This document shows, in pieces, positions 53,526-63,528 of a stretch of 64,000 bases of DNA (position 1 is its first letter; every line of letters begins with the position of its first letter). The position numbers were made by a program, and so were the translations under genes. The notes beneath the pieces are model-generated. The model did no database searches, was not told where the DNA came from, and was given only the letters and a program-made list of their open reading frames with translations. The DNA is from Clostridia bacterium UC5.1-1D2 (GTDB lineage: Bacteria; Bacillota; Clostridia; Lachnospirales; Lachnospiraceae), in NCBI GenBank assembly GCA_001304855.1, contig BBZN01000019.1, positions 1 to 64,000 on the forward strand. The letters run 5' to 3'.

Positions 53526-53842
53526 TTTGTTGGGAACATCTTGCAGATGAGTCACGGCGCCTGCTGTGGTTTTACCGGATGGCCGGACTGCAAAATAGTT
53601 CCTGATATATAAAAAACACAACGGCGTTAGAATAAGCGGAAACGTGAATTGGGTACGCCAGGACCTTTGGAACACAGGCCTCTAAGGCTGTGATGTACAG
53701 AGGAGCGAAGCGGATAAAAACGCATTACTTTCAGATGGAAAGTAACCAATGTGTCTTATTCATTTTACAACAGACAGAGGCGGTAAAAGTACAATTTATA
53801 TCAGGTGCTTTAAAGTACTCCGGGAGGAATTTAAGTGAGAAG
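53526..53842 (+). ncRNA. Possible guide (omega) RNA region downstream of the TnpB-like gene
   Basis: A 317-base gap without a convincing gene. TnpB and TldR guide RNAs are normally encoded over the 3' end of, or directly after, the protein gene. Here a compact hairpin (CACAG 53673-53677 with CTGTG 53688-53692, and CCT/AGG inside) ends a GC-rich folded stretch from about 53640; the bases right after 53692 would be the guide. I could not find a matching target in this window. The end of the gap holds GGAGG at 53823-53827, the RBS of the next gene. Confidence 0.3.
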
Positions 53843-55413
53843 ATGTCAGAAAAAAAATTTCTGGAGCAGATTGATATGCTCTGCGAGGCCTGCAGCGTGC
53901 TGGAAAAGCAGCCGCCGGGGCCTGGGTATGTGAACCTGTGTGCAGATATGCAGGAGTTTGTGGCGGCTATCTTTGATTATCTTGAACATATTTCAGGCTC
54001 AGAGACGGAGACGGCCGGGCTCCTCTGCCAACTATACAGAATGTTATTTAACGCAAGCCAGGGAGAAAGTACGGCCGGGCAGCTCCTTAAACTGGTTATG
54101 GACATCGGTGCATGTGCCGGCCGGGAACTGAAAGCGGATAAAATAGAAGCGGCTTTTTTTGTTATAAGGCAAGTATGAGCGATTGCCTGGAAAGCATCTA
54201 TTTTGCCGCCAGGGAGGATCCGGCCTGTGACGCGTACTTTATTCCAATTCCATACTATGACAAGAATGGTGACGGTACTGCGGGGCAGATGCACTTTGAA
54301 GGAGCGGACTGTTATTCTGACAAATATGAGCTTGTGGACTGGCAAAATTACGATGTGGAAGCCAGAAGGCCCGACATCGTCTTTATCATGAATCCTTATG
54401 ATGAGTATAATTATGTGACCGGCGTGCACCCTGATTTCTATGCTAAACGGCTGAGGAATTTTACCGATCTGTTGGTATATATACCTTATATTATACACAG
54501 CGAGGTAGTTGATTCTGTGGTGGGGAGTCTGCCGGGGGTGACTTACGCACACAAGGTGATTGTACAGTCGGAAAATGTAAGGAGGCAGTATATTGACAGC
54601 ATTCTCCAGCAGATACAGGGGATTACACGGACATATGCAGAAGAAAAAGTCGCAGCCCTGGGTTCGCCAAAGACAGATAAAATCACGGCCTGTAAAAAGA
54701 CGGATTACCCTCTTCCGGAGAGCTGGAGGAACCTGTTATATTCAGGAAATTCCGAAAAAATGGTTTTGCTCTACAACCTTTCCATTGAGACTGCCCTCAG
54801 CTATTCCAGGGGAGAGAGTTGTGACGGGTATCTGAATAAAATACGCAGTATTTTCCGCTATTTTGAAAACCGAAGGGATGTTGTGCTCTGGTGGAGGCCC
54901 CATCCGCTTCTGGAACAGACCTTCCGCTCCATGCGCCCGCGGCTGTATGGGGAGTATAGGAGAATGGTAGAGTACTTCAGGGAGAACCGGCTGGGAATCT
55001 ATGACGACAGCGCTGACATGGACAGGGCCGTTGCTTATGCGGACGCCTGCTATGGGGATGAAAGTTCGGTGAATTTACTGCTGCAGTTCGCAGGTAAACC
55101 CGTCCTCATTCAGAACATACATAACGCAGGAAGGGAGCCTGCCGTTCCTGAGGATGAGGAGCAGGTGAGAAACGCCATGGACAAATTTGTGGCCCGGCAG
55201 CACTATAACAGCTACATCCTCTATGAGGCCCGGGACGCGGCTGAGGGAGGATTCAGCCTGGCCGGTTTTATCAGGCATTTTGACCTAATTAAGGAACGAA
55301 GCGGGGAGCAGTCGGCAAAATACCGTCAACGGTACACAAATGCCGATGGTACGGCAGGACAAAGGATATACGAATATACAAGCTCAATAGTAAGGAGTAT
55401 GGATAATGAATAA
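53843..55413 (+). CDS. TagF-like / CDP-glycerol glycerophosphotransferase-like protein
   Basis: About 523 residues after one T restored near 54166 (TTTTTTT run). The N-terminal 110 residues are helical and unassigned. From about residue 130 the protein resembles the GT-B fold of CDP-glycerol glycerophosphotransferases: PDIVFIMNPYDEYN, LLVYIPYIIHSE, HKVIVQSENVRRQYID, VVLWWRPHPLLEQTF and YADACYGDESSVNLLLQFAGKPVLI. Such enzymes build or prime glycerol- or ribitol-phosphate polymers at the membrane. Start: ATG 53843 is in frame, but GTG 53835 sits at the ideal distance from GGAGG and would join the frame with one more A in the A8 run, so the true N-terminus may be there. Overlaps the next gene by eight bases. 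Confidence 0.62.
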
Positions 55414-56998
55414 AGCAAAACGGTTTCGGGAATTACTCAACGGGGACAGGCACTTTTTTCTTATGGAAGCCCACGACGGCCTTTCTGCAAAAATTGTGGA
55501 GGAAGCGGGCTTTCCGGCCATCTGGGCCAGCGGCCTGTCCATAACCGCTTCTCTTGGCGTGCGTGACAATAATGAAATTTCCTACACCCAGCTGCTGGAT
55601 GTGCTGGAGTATATGAACGACGCTGCGGGCCTCCCTATACTGGTTGACGGGGATACGGGCTACGGCAACTTCAATAATGCCTGCAGGCTGCTTCAGAAGC
55701 TGGAGCAGATGGGGATTGCGGCAGTCTGCATTGAAGATAAAAAATTCCCAAAGACCAACTCGTTCCTGGAGACGAAACTGGACGCCCTGGCGGATCCCCT
55801 GGAGTTTGCAGGAAAAATACGCGCGATGAAGGCTACACAGACAAGCCCTGACTTTGCGGTCATAGCCAGACTGGAGTCCCTGATTGTGGGAGCCGGAGTT
55901 GAGGACGCAGTGAAGAGGGCGGAGTTATATCTTGACGCGGGAGCCGACGCCATACTGGTACATTCCAAGCGTCCCAACTCCAAGGATATTGATGATTTTC
56001 TGGCGGCATTTACCCTGGACGTTCCAATCTTTATCGTACCTACAAAATACTATACTGTGCCTGTAAGCCATCTTATCAGAGACAAGAGAGTCAGAGGCAT
56101 TATATGGGCCAATCATAATGTCCGGGCCTGCGTCACCGCAATGCAGGAGGTGAGCAAAAAGATTTACAATGAGGGCTCCATAGCAAGCGTTGAGGGGACA
56201 ATTGCATCTGTATCTGAGATATTCAGGCTGCAGAAAAATGAGGAGTACCTTGAAATGGAGAAAAAATACCTGCCCCTGTATCCGAATCTCAGCGCTGCTA
56301 TACTGGCGGCGGGAGGCCCCGGTTCCCTGGACTTTAACAAACCCAAGGCCTTGCTGAAAATAAACGGAAAAAGCATATTGGAGCATCAGCTGGATGTGCT
56401 GAAATCAGTGGGAATATCCAACATTACAATTGTCAGAGGATACAAGAGGGAAGAGATCCAGGCCAGTGATTTGACTATGATAGATAATCATAAGTGGAAC
56501 AGCACAAACGCAGTTTACTCCCTTTCCCTTGTGGCCTCCGCCATGGGACAGCCTTATCTGGTATTGTACGGAGACGTCTTTTTCAAGCGGTATCTGCTGC
56601 GGTCCATCATTGATTATGCCGCAGAACGTCCTTCGGCAGATGTGATTTTGGTGTGCGTAAAAGAAGACTATATTGACGCCGGTTATTCACTGAGACTTAA
56701 TAAAAAGATGGATCTCTTCGGCGACGATTCGGAGCTGAAGGTTGTGGGAGTCTGCGCGGACGGCGAAGGGATGAGGGACGGCTGCGACGTGTATTTCAGC
56801 GGCCTGTTGATGATAAACAATCATCTGGCTGTAAAACGGCTTCTCAGAGGCGAGGACATCGAAGGGCTGCACACCTCGGACTTTATGCGCAATGCTCTGA
56901 ACCAGGGGCTGACTCTTGCCGTAATCATGTCCTCCCGGGAAGCCATTGTGGATGTAAATTCACTGAATGATTTGATGAAGGCAGGTGAAATACTGTGA
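55406..56998 (+). CDS. PEP mutase fused to a nucleotidyltransferase
   Basis: An intact 530-residue fusion. Residues about 1-290: phosphoenolpyruvate mutase of the isocitrate lyase superfamily, with LVDGDTGYGNFNN (Mg2+ site) and the diagnostic mutase motif EDKKFPKTNS. Residues about 300-530: an NTP-transferase (GT-A like) domain with AAILAAGGPGSLDFNKPKAL, YGDVFF and a C-terminal DVNSLNDL, as in sugar- or choline-phosphate cytidylyltransferases. The mutase makes phosphonopyruvate, the entry to all C-P compounds; the second domain would activate the phosphonate as a CMP derivative, as PntC does for 2-aminoethylphosphonate. No frame break. ATG 55406 follows AGGAG. Confidence 0.88.
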   Translation: MNKAKRFRELLNGDRHFFLMEAHDGLSAKIVEEAGFPAIWASGLSITASLGVRDNNEISYTQLLDVLEYMNDAAGLPILVDGDTGYGNFNNACRLLQKLEQMGIAAVCIEDKKFPKTNSFLETKLDALADPLEFAGKIRAMKATQTSPDFAVIARLESLIVGAGVEDAVKRAELYLDAGADAILVHSKRPNSKDIDDFLAAFTLDVPIFIVPTKYYTVPVSHLIRDKRVRGIIWANHNVRACVTAMQEVSKKIYNEGSIASVEGTIASVSEIFRLQKNEEYLEMEKKYLPLYPNLSAAILAAGGPGSLDFNKPKALLKINGKSILEHQLDVLKSVGISNITIVRGYKREEIQASDLTMIDNHKWNSTNAVYSLSLVASAMGQPYLVLYGDVFFKRYLLRSIIDYAAERPSADVILVCVKEDYIDAGYSLRLNKKMDLFGDDSELKVVGVCADGEGMRDGCDVYFSGLLMINNHLAVKRLLRGEDIEGLHTSDFMRNALNQGLTLAVIMSSREAIVDVNSLNDLMKAGEIL

Positions 56999-58050
56999 TT
57001 GATACAAAGGAATTTGTGGACGGGCTTATTTCAAAAGGGATAAATAAATTTGCAGGGGTGCCCTGTTCCTTCCTGGGACCGCTCATCAATGAGGCCGGGA
57101 ACCGGGGGCTGTATGAGCCCTTTGTAAATGAAGGCGATGCGCTGGCTTATGGGGCCGGAGCGGCTCTTGCAGGGCACAGATGCGCGGTGGTTATGCAGAA
57201 TTCGGGACTCTCCAACGCCCTTTCGCCGCTGACCTCCCTCAATGAACTGTTTGGGCTGCACACCCTGCTGATCATTGGAAACCGGGGGGCCGATGATGAA
57301 CCCCAGCACAGGATTATGGCAGGCGCCCTTAAGCCCTTTCTGGATACGCTGGGCATACCGTATTTTAACGCCGAGGACAGGGAAGCCGCCGCTGAGGCCT
57401 GCTCTTATCTGGACAGGGGCAGCGCCGCAATTCTGGTGAACGGCAGAGATACCTTTTCACAGACGCCTGCAGAAAGAATCTCCCGGAACAGGGGCTGCCC
57501 CTTCGCTACGACATTTTAAAGGCCATATCGGACTGGGGTGAGGATTCTGTGATTGTCACTGCCACAGGGTTTACCAGCCGCGAGATGTTCTGTATAAAAG
57601 ACCGGCCGGAAAACTTTTACATGGTGGGTTCCATGGGATGCCTGTCATCCCTGCCTCAGGCATAGCCGATTATATGGGCAATAAAACCGTCATTGCCATT
57701 GACGGGGACAGCGCCTGCCTGATGCGGCTTGGAGCCCTGTATACATTGACCCAGAGGCGGCCGTCCAACTTGTGCTACATCGTTCTTGACAACGAGGCTA
57801 ATGAGTCTACGGGCGGACAGTGCAACAGTCTGGGGGAGAGCCGCCTGTTCGGCGTGATGGACAACCTGTATCCCACGGAAAAAGTAAATTCTCCAGAAGC
57901 CATGGCCGCCGCCCTGCATAAATTCCGGCAATCGCGTCCTACAAGCAGATTTACGTAAGAACAGGCCTTGGGACAGTGAAAGGCCTTCCGCGGCCGGACA
58001 GACAGCTGATTTTTGACCAGGCAAAACGGTTTCGGCAGGCAATGCTATGA
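56995..58050 (+). CDS. aepY: Phosphonopyruvate decarboxylase
   Basis: About 352 residues after three restored bases (near 57500, 57645 and 57930). Thiamin-diphosphate enzyme: N-terminal FAGVPCSFLGPLINEA, FVNEGDALAYGAGAALAG (catalytic Glu), NSGLSNALSPLTSLNE; C-terminal cofactor motif DGDSACLMRLGAL to LDNEANESTGGQ. It converts phosphonopyruvate to phosphonoacetaldehyde, pulling the unfavourable mutase reaction forward. GTG start overlaps the stop of the mutase gene by four bases (GTGA), indicating coupling. No aminotransferase to give aminoethylphosphonate is in the window; it may lie beyond the right edge. Confidence 0.87.
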
Positions 58051-58767
58051 GGACGGCGGTTTTATCTGACGTACATGGAAACCTGCAGGCCCTGAAAGCG
58101 GTTCTCCAGGACTGTGAAAGGCAAAAGGTGGATAATTTCTGGCTCCTTGGAGATTACGTTGATTACGGAGGGAATTCCATAGAGACGGTGAAGGAGCTGG
58201 CGGCTCTGAAAGCAGAATATATGATAGCGGGCAACCATGACGCCTGCCTGTACATACCTGCCGTAAGAAGCAGCTCCACACCTCACGGGCGGCTGGCTTA
58301 TGAGTATACCAGGGAGCTTGTGGCCGGGAACCGGAAAAGCTTTGAGATGCTGGAGTCCATTGTTCATAAACCGCTGCTTTATCTTGAACATAGAAGGACG
58401 CTGCTGGTTCATGGAACACCGGAGGATCCTTATTGGGGGAAAATTCCTGCCCGGGGAAAATGCAGATTCGCTGTATGCCGTCATGGAACAGCTGGGTGCA
58501 GACACCATGTTCATGGGACATTCCCATGTCAGTTTTATGCTCACAAAGGGAGGCCGGAGGATCATCAATCCAGGCAGCGTCGGACAACCCAGAAATGGCT
58601 GTCCCGGGGCTGCCTATGCAATTGCCGGCGGGGACGGGATAACGTTCAGACAGGTGGAATATGATATTGACGGCGCTGCAGAGGCCATCAGGCGGGCGGG
58701 ACTGCCTGATTATCTGTGGAGGCGGTTATATAAGGCATATAATGGGCCGAAGGAGGTTTTAAATTAA
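58047..58767 (+). CDS. Calcineurin-type metallophosphoesterase
   Basis: About 240 residues; a G run near 58434 appears two bases short (YWGGKFLPGEN expected). Metal-binding motifs of the YfcE/MJ0936 type: SDVHGN, GDYVDYGG, GNHDAC, VHGTP and GHSHVSF, then NPGSVGQPRNG. It hydrolyses a phosphodiester or phosphomonoester; the substrate is unknown, perhaps a nucleotide-activated intermediate or a by-product of the pathway. The ATG overlaps the decarboxylase stop (ATGA). Confidence 0.82.
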
Positions 58768-58768
58768 T

Positions 58769-59729
58769 ATGAAAGTTTTAATTACAGGCGCGGCAGGGCT
58801 TACAGGGGCTCATCTGGTACGGAATTGTCTGGCCGGAGGGGATACCGTTGTGGGCATCGATAATTTTTTCAGGGGAACAAGAGACAACATTGCAGAATTG
58901 CTGGACAACGACCGTTTTACATTTCTGGAATGTGACTTCCGGGAGTACATAAAAATGGAGAGAGAGGCTGACTTTGACGGAGTTTACCATCTGGCGGCCA
59001 TCGTTCCCACCAGATATTTCTATGAGGAGCCCTGCCTTACCTACGAAGTTAACTGCCAGGGAACCTACGAGATATTCCAATGGGCGCTGCGCAGCCGCAT
59101 TCCCCCGTTTTGTCAACGCCTCAAGTTCGGAAATATACGGACATTCAAGGGAGTTTCCCACCAGGGAAACAACGCCCTCTCTGTATGATTCTGTAGACGT
59201 TACAACCCGCTGGTCCTATGCCCACGGAAAGATAATGACAGAGTATCTGCTGAACCACCACAGCAGCCGGATTAATGTGTGCCATCTGCGCTATGCCAAT
59301 GTGTATGGTCCCTATGATGTTGACGATAATCATGTGATACCTTATATATTGAACTGCATTGTTCATAACAAACCATGTCATTTGAATGTCCGCGCAGGAG
59401 AGATAGCCCGCTCCTTCCTGTACATGAGCGATTGTGCGGACGCCACCAGGCTTGCCATGCTCCATATGAAGAGCGGGACAAGCTATAACATAGGAAATCC
59501 GGAGGAAACGACGGTTCTGGATCTGTTTCATACCGCAGTTAAGGCGGCGGCGGGCCTGGGATATACATATGAACACAGCCCCCGATTTGACGTATCACGG
59601 CGCGGCGATCCGGCGCGGCGTGTGCTGGATATCTCCCGGGCAAAGGAAGAGCTTGGCTATTCGCCCGGAGTGATGCTGGAGGAGGGCCTGAGGAGGACGC
59701 TGGAATGGATACAAAGACAGCAGCTATAA
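58769..59729 (+). CDS. NAD-dependent sugar epimerase/dehydratase (extended SDR)
   Basis: About 320 residues; a C run near 59104 appears two bases short. Extended SDR features: NAD loop ITGAAGLTGAHLVRN, YHLAAIVPTRYFYEEP, NASSSEIYGHSREFP, active-site YAHGK and the LRYANVYGPYD / HVIPYILNCI substrate region. Acts on a nucleotide sugar, probably as a 4-epimerase or 4,6-dehydratase of the surface-glycan pathway. AAGGAGG precedes ATG 58769. Overlaps the next gene by 25 bases. Confidence 0.85.
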
Positions 59730-60490
59730 TACTCTGCGCAGGTGTGGGCAGCCGTATAGGCCTGCCGCCTGAACAGAATAAATGCGCAGTGTCCATGGGG
59801 GGAACGTCGCCTGTGGGGCATTGCGCCGCATCCTTGCTGAAGGCCGGAGCAGATAACATAACGGTCGTTGTGGGACATGCATCCCAATCGGTGAGAAAGG
59901 CCCTGGCTGATGGCGGGGAGAGCGGGCAGATTATGTTTGTGGAAAATCCTTACTTTAATTGGCATGGATGCAACTATTCCCTGGCCTGCGGCATGGAAAG
60001 CGCTTTTTCCGAAGAGGCGGAGAGGATTGTAATCGCAGAGGGGGATTCAATGCTCAACAGCGGTTCCATCGGACAATTGCTCCGCTCCGCCGCAAATGCG
60101 GCCTCCCTTGTAAGAGACGGGGAGTACGCCGATTACACCAGAAGCGTGATTGCAGTGGGGGAACAGGGGAACATCCTGGGCTATGAGTATGATATGGGGC
60201 ACACCGGAGATTTACAAAGCCGCCTGGACAGCCGGCGTATTGTTGGGGAGAGTATGCAGCTGTGGCTGTTTGCAGGCCGGGAGCTGCGCAGGCTGAAAGA
60301 ACTGCTGAAAGAGTACCGCAGGGCTGCCGCAAGGGCCGAAACGCCCTTTCTTCACTCCGGCGTTCATTCGATTAATATGCTGAAGGCCAATATCCAGCCT
60401 GTCTTTTCGGATTTCCCGGACGACTGGATCAACCTCAACACACAGGAAGATTTAAGAAAGGCAGGTAATGTGAAATGGCTGACAAGGTGA
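59705..60490 (+). CDS. Nucleotidyltransferase (phosphocholine/aminoethylphosphonate cytidylyltransferase-like)
   Basis: An intact 261-residue NTP-transferase: N-terminal AAIILCAGVGSRIGLPPEQNK (pyrophosphorylase loop, with CAG in place of the usual AAG), YFNWHGCNYSLACGME, IVIAEGDSMLNSG (metal-binding Asp) and WINLNTQEDLRKA at the end. Similar to LicC-type cytidylyltransferases that activate phosphocholine. In this operon the substrate may be a phosphonate or a sugar phosphate. Overlaps its neighbours at both ends. Confidence 0.78.
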   Translation: MDTKTAAIILCAGVGSRIGLPPEQNKCAVSMGGTSPVGHCAASLLKAGADNITVVVGHASQSVRKALADGGESGQIMFVENPYFNWHGCNYSLACGMESAFSEEAERIVIAEGDSMLNSGSIGQLLRSAANAASLVRDGEYADYTRSVIAVGEQGNILGYEYDMGHTGDLQSRLDSRRIVGESMQLWLFAGRELRRLKELLKEYRRAAARAETPFLHSGVHSINMLKANIQPVFSDFPDDWINLNTQEDLRKAGNVKWLTR

Positions 60491-61557
60491 TGATTATCGG
60501 TTATGGCAGCACAGGAAAATATGTTTTGGATATGCTGACGAGGCTGCCCGAACTTAGGGACTGCAGGTACACAATCGTTTCCAGAACGGCAAAGGAGGAG
60601 GCGGAAAAACGAATAAATCTTACGCTGGTTTCCGCCGGTATTTTCGGATTGTATCCCAAGGTTACATATATTGCCTGCGACATCAATGATACGGAAGGAC
60701 TGAGCAGAATTCTTGCTTTTGAGGAGCCCGACGTGATCGCTTATACAGGACGGTATATGAAGGGGTTCAAATACGGCGAATTTTCCTATCCCAACCATAT
60801 GGGATACGGCGTGTGGACGCCTATGGCTGCAGTTCTGGCCTGGAAGGTTATGAAGGCTGTAAGCCGTTCACAGGTGAATGCCCGGGTGATTAACACAAGC
60901 TATGGAGATGCGGTATCTCCTTTGCTGGCGGCCCGGGGCCTGGCTCCCTATACCAGCGCCGGCAACCTGAACCACCTGATTCCCCGCATTGCCCGGGCCT
61001 ATGAGGCTTTGTCAGGTGAACCGGCCGGATCCGCGGATGTGACCTTTGCAGGGTCCCATTATGCCAATACCTATATATCCAAAGAGGGAACAGCAAAGGG
61101 CTCGCCCTATCTTCTGAACATCCGGGGCAGCAAGGATATAAGCGATGAAGCTGTCTTTAAAAAATGTGCAATACCAACGGCGTCAGGGCAGGATCGCAAT
61201 ATCATGATCGCCTCGGATGTGGTTATGCTGGTGCGGCTTTTGCTGGATAAAAGCGGCGCAGAGCATAAGATTCACGCCCCCGGGCCCTTTGGCTATATCG
61301 GCGGCTATCCTCTTTTGTTTAAAAACGGGGAGATGAAAGTGGACGAAACATGTTTTACCCTGGATGAGATGAGGGCGGTGAACGAGAGCAGCCTGCGCTG
61401 CGACGGCATTGACAAGCTGGATGAGAACGGAATCCACTTTACAAAAGAGGCTGTGGATAAGATGAAGGCTGTATTTGGAATCGACTACCCAAAGACAGTG
61501 GCTCTGGAGGACTGCGAGCGGTTTGCGGCGCAGATTGCCGAAACGATAGGGGCTTTT
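60475..61557 (+). CDS. Rossmann-fold protein resembling saccharopine dehydrogenase
   Basis: About 361 residues. The N-terminus has a NAD(P) loop, VMIIGYGSTGKYVLDML, and a second-strand pattern YTIVSRT, followed by CDINDTEGLSRILAFEEPDVIAYTG, as in saccharopine dehydrogenase-like and homospermidine synthase-like proteins. The rest is not recognised. As read, the frame runs on without a stop into the LicD protein. One lost base just upstream would stop it at TGA 61572-61574, overlapping the LicD start at 61558; I therefore divide the genes there. The start overlaps the previous gene by 16 bases. Role unknown, perhaps a dehydrogenase or reductase on the phosphonate branch. Confidence 0.6.
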
Positions 61558-62570
61558 ATGCGGCCGCCAACTGAAATTAAAATTACGCCCTGTGAACTGC
61601 GCAAGCTCCAGATGGTTGAGCTGGACATTCTGCTGGAGCTGGACAGAGTCTGCAGGCAAAATCATATAAGCTATTTTCTTTGCGGCGGAACGCTCCTTGG
61701 GGCGGTACGCCATGGGGGATTTATACCCTGGGACGACGATGTGGACGTAGCTTTTTCCGCCGTGACTACGAGCGGTTTTGCCAGGTGTTCCGGCAGGAGG
61801 CGGATCCTTCCAGATACTTTCTGCAGACATGGAAAACAGACAGGCATTACCGCTGGAATTATGGCAAGATCCGTCGGGTTGGCACCGAATATATCCGCGC
61901 CGGACAGGAGCATATGAAATACAAAACAGGTATTTCAATCGATATATTTCCATATGATTACCTGCCAATCGATGAGGAACTGCATAGAAAGATCCTTTCC
62001 GATGCGCAGAAAAAATTCATCCGTCCGGATCTTTTCAAATGGGAGCTGAGCAGGGAGTTTCTGAATTCAAGGGACATGCGCCCCATACGGGTACAGGCCC
62101 GGAAATGTGCATGCCTGAGGAAAATCGCATATTCCATAGTGGGAAAATACCAGGCCCCCCAATGGTATATGCGCCTGTGGTACGGCCTGCTGTCGCTGCT
62201 TCCGGGGAGAGCCATGGCCGCTTTACTGGAGAAAACCGCATGTGCATATAACGACGCCGAAAAATACGGGGGAAAAGGGGTCAGGCAGTTTGGCTACGCC
62301 TTCGATTGGAAACAGCCCAGCCTGGGCTGGCGTTCAGATAAACTGGCGGAACGTGCCGAGATCGAATTTGAGGGATTCAGCCTGTTTACTGTAAAAGACA
62401 CCCACTGGTATCTTAGCAGCGAATTCGGGGAGAACTACATGGAACTGCCTCCCAAGGAGCTGCGCTATGCAGTGGCGCCTGCATCGAAAATCGATTTTGG
62501 CAATGTATTCAGTCAAATGGAATGGTGTACAGAAGACTACTTACACCCGGAGGAATCCATAAATGGTTAA
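61558..62570 (+). CDS. LicD-family phosphotransferase, first copy
   Basis: About 337 residues after one T restored near 61752. LicD signatures: ELDILLELDRVCRQNHI, CGGTLLGAVRHGGFIPWDDDVDV (metal-binding aspartates) and DIFPYDYLP. LicD proteins transfer phosphocholine or similar groups from a CDP carrier to surface glycans. Given the PEP mutase genes upstream, transfer of a phosphonate such as aminoethylphosphonate is plausible. In the raw frame it is fused to the preceding Rossmann protein. Its stop overlaps the next licD start. Confidence 0.83.
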
Positions 62571-63493
62571 AGAAAAGCAGATTCAGCCTCTGTCACCTGG
62601 CGAATTGCGGACATTACAGCTGACGGAGCTTGAGTTATTAATAGAGTTTGACCGCATCTGCCGCAAGAATCATATTAAATACACAATTATAGGCGGCACG
62701 CTTCTGGGGGCAGTGCGCCATAAGGGGTTTATACCCTGGGACGACGACGCGGACGTGGCATTGCTGCGGTCTGAATATGAAGCCTTTGTCAGGGCGTGTG
62801 ACCATGATCTGGACAGCGGGCGGTATTATTTCCAGGATCGGTTTCAGACGGAAGGCTACAGGTGGGGCTATGGGAAACTGCGCATGAGAGGCACTTCCTT
62901 TGTGCGTCCTAATACGGAGCATATGCCTATGAACAGGGGGTATATATTGACGTCATGCCTGTGGATTATATACCCGACAGCAAGGCCGGGCAGCTGATCT
63001 GCAATGTCATTTCCTTCTTTTTCCGCAAAGCGTCCTGGGCGGAAGTAGGGAAATCCACAGAAAAGAATTTCTTTTGCAAAGCTCTGTACTGTCTGATGGC
63101 TTTGATTCCTCTGAGAACGCTGAATAAGGCCTATGAAAAATTTGTGAGGGGCCTGAACCGCAGCCCCACGGCTTATCTGCGCTGCCTGGCAGTGCCTGTA
63201 ATAACCTCAAAAGGACACAGCGGCTACTGGCGCTATAAAGCGGATTGCTGGAACGCCTGACGGAATATGAGTTTGAAGGATATTCATTGTTGGGAATTGC
63301 CGATTGTGACTTGGCCCTCAGCCGTATGTACGGGGATTATATGCAGCCGGTGCGGTTTCCTCCTGTTAGCCTTTCTTCGTGTTCCCTTCCCTGTCCTGGG
63401 GATATCAGAATTGCATCAGAGTTAAAAGAAACCTTGGAGAGGGATGGGATAGAAGGCCAGGCTTCAGGGGGAGACGACGGAACGGTTACGTAA
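62563..63493 (+). CDS. LicD-family phosphotransferase, second copy
   Basis: About 310 residues after two restored bases (near 62930 and near 63240). Clearly paralogous to the preceding protein: LELLIEFDRICRKNHIKY, IGGTLLGAVRHKGFIPWDDD, YIDVMPVDYIPD and, near the end, YEFEGYSLLGIADCD with DYMQ. The C-terminal 35 residues lie outside the family and may be affected by a further break. Two LicD enzymes suggest two modification sites or two acceptor sugars. ATG 62563 overlaps the first licD stop. Confidence 0.8.
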
Positions 63494-63528
63494 AATAAGA
63501 TGGGAAGAAAGAGAAAGGATAATTATCT

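Noticed and set aside
53690-53842. N-terminal extension of the TagF-like gene back to 53690
   Set aside because: The GGAGG ribosome binding site at 53823 points to a start at 53835 or 53843, and the upstream stretch overlaps the possible guide-RNA region.
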